Source: Acididesulfobacillus acetoxydans (GTDB lineage Bacteria > Bacillota > Desulfitobacteriia > Desulfitobacteriales > Desulfitobacteriaceae). From it: 64,000 nt of DNA. The notes under the pieces were generated by a model. It saw only the letters and a program-made list of their open reading frames with translations, ran no database searches and had not been told where the DNA came from. The stretch is from contig NZ_LR746496.1 of NCBI RefSeq assembly GCF_902729405.1, forward strand, positions 4,456,226-4,520,225, given 5' to 3'. Of the stretch, positions 60,845 through 64,000 are shown piece after piece; within the stretch, counting starts at the first letter, position 1; each line of letters starts with the position of its first letter. The translations under genes were made by a program, and so were the position numbers.

Positions 60845-61021
60845 TTACTTAAACTTGCGTTTGCGCGCGGCTTCGGACTTCTTTTTCTTCCGTACGCTGG
60901 GTTTTTCATAATGTTCATGTTTGCGGACTTCAGATAAAACTCCGGAACGCTGACAGGTACGCTTGAACCGGCGGAGTGCACTATCTAGGGATTCGTTTTT
61001 ACCAACTTTGATTTCACTCAT
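60845..61021 (-). CDS. rpsU: 30S ribosomal protein S21
   Basis: Fifty-eight codons, starting [20 protein letters not shown], then [20 protein letters not shown] and a basic tail. This is the complete bacterial S21. ATG 61021 follows GGAGGGATATAA. It is driven by a consensus promoter 43 bases upstream. Confidence 0.96.
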   Translation of the reverse strand: MSEIKVGKNESLDSALRRFKRTCQRSGVLSEVRKHEHYEKPSVRKKKKSEAARKRKFK

Positions 61022-61063
61022 TTATATCCCTCCCTCCACTGGATCATCAAAGTACACTATCTG

Positions 61064-61092
61064 ATTATACTGGATGAACCTAGGCGAGTCAA
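61064..61092 (-). promoter_or_regulatory. Sigma-70 promoter of rpsU-yqeY
   Basis: Minus strand TTGACT - 17 bases - TATAAT, the same boxes and spacing as at the tRNA cluster. Confidence 0.88.
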
Positions 61093-61175
61093 GTCGAGGG
61101 CCCGTGACCAAAGGCCTGTGACAGGGCCGGGGTATGCCCATTGATATTGATAGGCACAGCACCCCCAGCCACTTT

Positions 61176-61520
61176 TCAGCCTAAGCCGGCCCGCAAGGCC
61201 CTGCCGCCGATGAGGTGAAAATGAAGATGTCCGACCACCTGACCCCCGTCTGTACCCGTATTTGTCACCACCCGATAACCCGATTCGGCAATTTCCAGCT
61301 TGCGTGCCAACTCTTTGATCGCAGCGAAAATGCGGCCAATCAGAGCCTCATCTTCCTCCATTATATCGTTGACGCTGAGCAAATGCTTTTTGGGAATCAA
61401 AAGGATATGAACGGGTGCCACCGGGTTAATATCGGCAAAAGCCATGATCTGCGCGTCCTCGTAAACAATTTTACTGGGAATTTCCTTTTGGGCGATTTTA
61501 CAGAAGAGACAATCTGACAT
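61176..61520 (-). CDS. hinT: HIT-family nucleotide hydrolase (HinT-like)
   Basis: A 114-residue histidine-triad protein (purine nucleoside phosphoramidase type). It begins MSDCLFCKIAQKEIPSKIVY. The substrate region FADINPVAPVHILLIPKKHL and the triad GGQVVGHLHFHLIGG (H-x-H-x-H) are intact, along with an N-terminal Cys pair. I use ATG 61520, after GAGGGGG; the frame is open to 61613. It lies between mtaB and rpsU. Confidence 0.95.
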   Translation of the reverse strand: MSDCLFCKIAQKEIPSKIVYEDAQIMAFADINPVAPVHILLIPKKHLLSVNDIMEEDEALIGRIFAAIKELARKLEIAESGYRVVTNTGTDGGQVVGHLHFHLIGGRALRAGLG

Positions 61521-61629
61521 AAAACGAACCCCCTCGACTTTTACTTCCTCATCAGAAAACATAAGTCTAAACAAAGTCTTCCGTGGGATAAGAAAACTTG
61601 CGGCTGCTCTCATTCAGCCGATCGCTCAT

Positions 61630-63084
61630 TCAGCCGGGAGCGCTCACTCGGGCGATCCCGGCACCTGCCGAGCCTGCCGAGTTTTCCTCACACCCGTCCA
61701 AATCGAGGTATTCTCCAGACCCGTCCAAGTCGAGGTTCTCCTCGGCTAACGCCACCTCAACCGGCATCCCCGGGAAACGGCGGGAACCACCTGCGGGGAC
61801 CGGCGGCAAACGGACACCGAGATAATTCCCGCTGTGCCCGAAAGCCGAGCCGTCCGCATCCACCGTCTCCAGCAAAACTTCCACCGTTTTCCCGACAAAA
61901 GCGCGTTTGTAGCGCTCCCGCCCGGCACGGGCCAAGGCCAGCATCTCCCGTGCCCGCCGTTGCTTGACACGATGACTGATCTGCCCCGGGTAACGGGCGG
62001 CCGGCGTGCCCTCGCGCCTGGAGTACGGAAACACGTGAATTCCCGCAAAGCCGCAGCTTTCCACAAAGGTCAGGGCCTCTTGCCAGTCTTCTTCGGTTTC
62101 GCCCGGAAAACCGACGATTACATCCGTCGTGATCGCCAGACCGGGCATCGCCTCCCGCAATCTCTCCAATAACCTTTTGTAGTCCGCCGGGGTGTAGGGG
62201 CGGTGCATGCGCCGCAGGACCGTTTCACTCCCGCTTTGCAAAGGGATGTGTAAATGGCGGCAGACGACCTTACTCTCCCGGATGGTCTCGATCAGGCCGG
62301 ACGTGAATTCCACGGGCTCAATCGAGCTTAGACGCAGGCGTCTGAGTCCGGGGATCTCGCCAAGACCCTCAACCAAGCGCGCCAGATCCCAATTCTCCGT
62401 CAAATCCCGGCCATAGGCACCGGTGTGGATTCCGGTCACAACGATCTCTTTGTATCCGGCCGACACCAGTTTGCGGGCCTCCGCTAAGACGTTTTCCGGG
62501 CGGCGGCTGCGCACCGGACCGCGGGCATACGGAATGATACAGTAGGTACAGAATTGATTGCACCCGTCTTCGATTTTGAGGGTGGCTCTGGTGCGGCTTT
62601 CGCCTTCAAGCAGCGGCAGTTCTTCGAAATCTTTGGCGCTCCCTATATCGTGCACGGCGCTCCGCGGCTTCCGGGCGGCCCGGACAGCCTCCATCAGTTC
62701 GAGGATCCGCCCCCGATCCTGAGTCCCTACGACCAGGTCCACTCCCTCAATCTTTAAGACCTCTCCCGGGGAAGTTTGAGCATAACAGCCCATGACGATG
62801 ACAAAGCTCCCCGGGTAGGCTTTAATCATGCGCCTGATCGTCTGGCGGGATTTGCTGTCGCCGCTGTTCGTGACCGTGCAGGTATTGATCACGACCACTT
62901 CGGCCGGCCCGTCCTCCCGCCGGACCTGATAACCCGCGTCCCGGAAAATCTGAGCGACTGCCTCGCTTTCGGTCTGGTTCACTTTGCAGCCCAGAGTTAC
63001 CAGACGAACCGTGCGGGTCCCTTCAGGTTTTATTATGTAATTGTCGGAGACATAAGATTCGCGCTCACCCTCGCCGTAACGCAT
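61630..63084 (-). CDS. mtaB: tRNA t6A37 methylthiotransferase MtaB
   Basis: A 484-residue radical-SAM enzyme that makes ms2t6A at position 37 of ANN-decoding tRNAs. The N-terminal UPF0004 domain (VRLVTLGCKVNQTESEAVAQ, MGCYAQTSPGEVL) holds one cluster. The radical SAM motif is EDGCNQFCTYCIIPYARGPV, and SGSETVLRRMHRPY is typical. A TRAM domain follows. The last 40 residues are an unusual extension with two LDLDG repeats, produced by a DNA duplication, and a Ser/Ala-rich end. Confidence 0.95.
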   Translation of the reverse strand: MRYGEGERESYVSDNYIIKPEGTRTVRLVTLGCKVNQTESEAVAQIFRDAGYQVRREDGPAEVVVINTCTVTNSGDSKSRQTIRRMIKAYPGSFVIVMGCYAQTSPGEVLKIEGVDLVVGTQDRGRILELMEAVRAARKPRSAVHDIGSAKDFEELPLLEGESRTRATLKIEDGCNQFCTYCIIPYARGPVRSRRPENVLAEARKLVSAGYKEIVVTGIHTGAYGRDLTENWDLARLVEGLGEIPGLRRLRLSSIEPVEFTSGLIETIRESKVVCRHLHIPLQSGSETVLRRMHRPYTPADYKRLLERLREAMPGLAITTDVIVGFPGETEEDWQEALTFVESCGFAGIHVFPYSRREGTPAARYPGQISHRVKQRRAREMLALARAGRERYKRAFVGKTVEVLLETVDADGSAFGHSGNYLGVRLPPVPAGGSRRFPGMPVEVALAEENLDLDGSGEYLDLDGCEENSAGSAGAGIARVSAPG

Positions 63085-63171
63085 ATATTCTTCTCACCCC
63101 GGCTAAGTCTTTTGGCCATCCTGATCCGGTCGCCGTCCCTCGCTGTAATCTGACTGTTGAGGTACAGGGGT

Positions 63172-63912
63172 CTACCCCAAATCCCCGCTATCTGCCAGCA
63201 CCATAGTCAAGGCAGCGAGGGCCGCCGTTTCCGCCCGCAGAATTCTGGGCCCCAAACTGACCCGGATCGCTTGGAGGTGATCTTCCGCCCAGGCCACTTC
63301 CGCCGGGTCGAAGCCTCCCTCGGGTCCGATCAGCAAAACAACGGACCGTCCCCGCTCCAGCGTGTTTAAAACGGATTTCAGCCCCCGAACTCTTTCGGCT
63401 TCGTACGGAATAAGGCATTGACACCCCCGGGGCAGGGACTCAGGAAGTTCCGCCCAATCGCTCACCGCGCGGACCCGCGGTTCTTGTACCCGACCCGACT
63501 GTTTGGCCGCCTCCGCCGCGATTTTCTGCCAGCGCTCCACCCGTTCCCGAGCTTTGCCGCCCTCCAGCCGCAAAACGGAACGTTTCGTCCGCAAGGGGAT
63601 AAAACTCCTCATGCCGAGCTCCGTCCCCTTTTGGATCACCCATTCTAATTTTTCGCCTTTTGTCAACCCCGCCGCCAGCACGACTTCGCGGTGGGCTTCG
63701 ACGTCGGGCCGGCTTTCGGCCACAATCACACAGGTCACGCTTTCCTCCGCAATCTCCGCCACTTCCGCCAGCCATTCGCCGCCACTGTTGTCAAAACCGA
63801 TGAGCCGGTCTCCCGGTCCTAAACGCAAGACCCGGACCAAATGCTCGCGTTCCTTTCCCCTGAGCCAGAAGGCCCGGTTTCCCATTTCCGTAATCTTAAA
63901 CCGATGCAACAT
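63172..63912 (-). CDS. rsmE: 16S rRNA m3U1498 methyltransferase RsmE
   Basis: A 246-residue SPOUT methyltransferase. The N-terminal PUA-like part ([20 protein letters not shown]) precedes the knot domain with [60 protein letters not shown] and [20 protein letters not shown]. It overlaps the end of prmA by 17 bases. Confidence 0.96.
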   Translation of the reverse strand: MLHRFKITEMGNRAFWLRGKEREHLVRVLRLGPGDRLIGFDNSGGEWLAEVAEIAEESVTCVIVAESRPDVEAHREVVLAAGLTKGEKLEWVIQKGTELGMRSFIPLRTKRSVLRLEGGKARERVERWQKIAAEAAKQSGRVQEPRVRAVSDWAELPESLPRGCQCLIPYEAERVRGLKSVLNTLERGRSVVLLIGPEGGFDPAEVAWAEDHLQAIRVSLGPRILRAETAALAALTMVLADSGDLG

Positions 63913-64000
63913 CGGCCCACCTCGCTTGGAAAAGGACCCAACCGGAATCCTCCCGCCGCCTTACGATCTCCATACCCGCGTTTTCCAGCCCCGCTTCGAC
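63896..64000 (-). CDS. prmA: Ribosomal protein L11 methyltransferase PrmA, C-terminal end
   Basis: The last 34 codons of a gene entering from the right edge: [20 protein letters not shown] followed by WVLFQARW. This matches the C terminus of PrmA (EAAGFEVVERREDGGWVALV-type), and the prmA-rsmE order is the Firmicutes standard. Only this end is visible, so the call rests on the short match and on synteny. Confidence 0.75.
   Translation of the reverse strand, partial: VEAGLENAGMEIVRRREDSGWVLFQARWADVASV

Overview
The window looks like a chromosomal segment of an anaerobic Clostridia (Firmicutes) bacterium, most like the Desulfitobacteriaceae/Peptococcaceae. Two things point there. A glycine-betaine corrinoid demethylation locus of the type described in Desulfitobacterium lies at the left. 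A long stretch at the right follows the Bacillus/Clostridium order prmA-rsmE-mtaB-(hinT)-rpsU-yqeY-yqfC-yqfD-phoH-pgpH-ybeY-dgkA-cdd-era-recO-glyQ-glyS-ccpN-ppsR...dnaG-rpoD. Nearly all genes lie on the minus strand. The genus is inferred, not shown.

Region 1 (1-12.2 kb) is a coherent glycine-betaine utilisation island. It holds a trimethylamine/glycine-betaine methyltransferase (cut by the window edge), a methyl-THF:corrinoid methyltransferase, a corrinoid protein, a DUF1638 protein and a hydantoinase/oxoprolinase-like ATPase. Uptake is covered by a BCCT transporter and a split OpuA-type ABC transporter. A PAS-AAA+ sigma-54 activator is encoded divergently. I find -24/-12 promoters in front of the methyltransferase operon and the BCCT gene, and a weaker one in front of the ABC permease. 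Each has one to three copies of the palindrome AGTCA-N3-TGACT placed 66-107 bp upstream, with copies 20-21 bp apart. This appears to be one small regulon.

Region 2 (12.2-34.4 kb) is an accessory region of defence and mobile DNA. It contains a relic of brxL (BREX), an eroded type I-C-like CRISPR-Cas locus with one spacer, and a cas2 with no proper start codon. cas4 is split by a 1,903-bp group II intron; cas8 is reduced to its C-terminal (Cas11-like) part, and no cas5 is visible. It also contains an IS1634-like element with an amber-interrupted transposase, a DruA-like DUF4338 gene coupled to an IS66 transposase remnant, an IS256 remnant, a tyrosine recombinase with a dif-like 11-6-11 palindrome, a PD-(D/E)XK (Rpn-type) protein, and a TnpB element with its putative omega-RNA end. 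A second, almost identical copy of the group II intron is inserted behind a terminator hairpin. The region ends at the 3' end of a tRNA-Val gene.

Region 3 (34.4-64 kb) is core genome. It holds four tRNA genes (Val, Glu, Met/Ile2, Asn) with a strong promoter, rpoD-dnaG, a GerMN lipoprotein, dgt, a decayed relBE module, ppdK with its regulatory kinase/phosphatase and CcpN-like repressor, and a T-box-controlled glyQS operon. After these come recO, deoC, era, cdd, dgkA, ybeY, pgpH, phoH, yqfD, yqfC, yqeY, rpsU, hinT, mtaB, rsmE and the end of prmA. Intergenic spaces carry several repeat families: a 105-bp tandem array, a palindromic element beside ppdK and glyQ, and CCTCTGA-type microrepeats.
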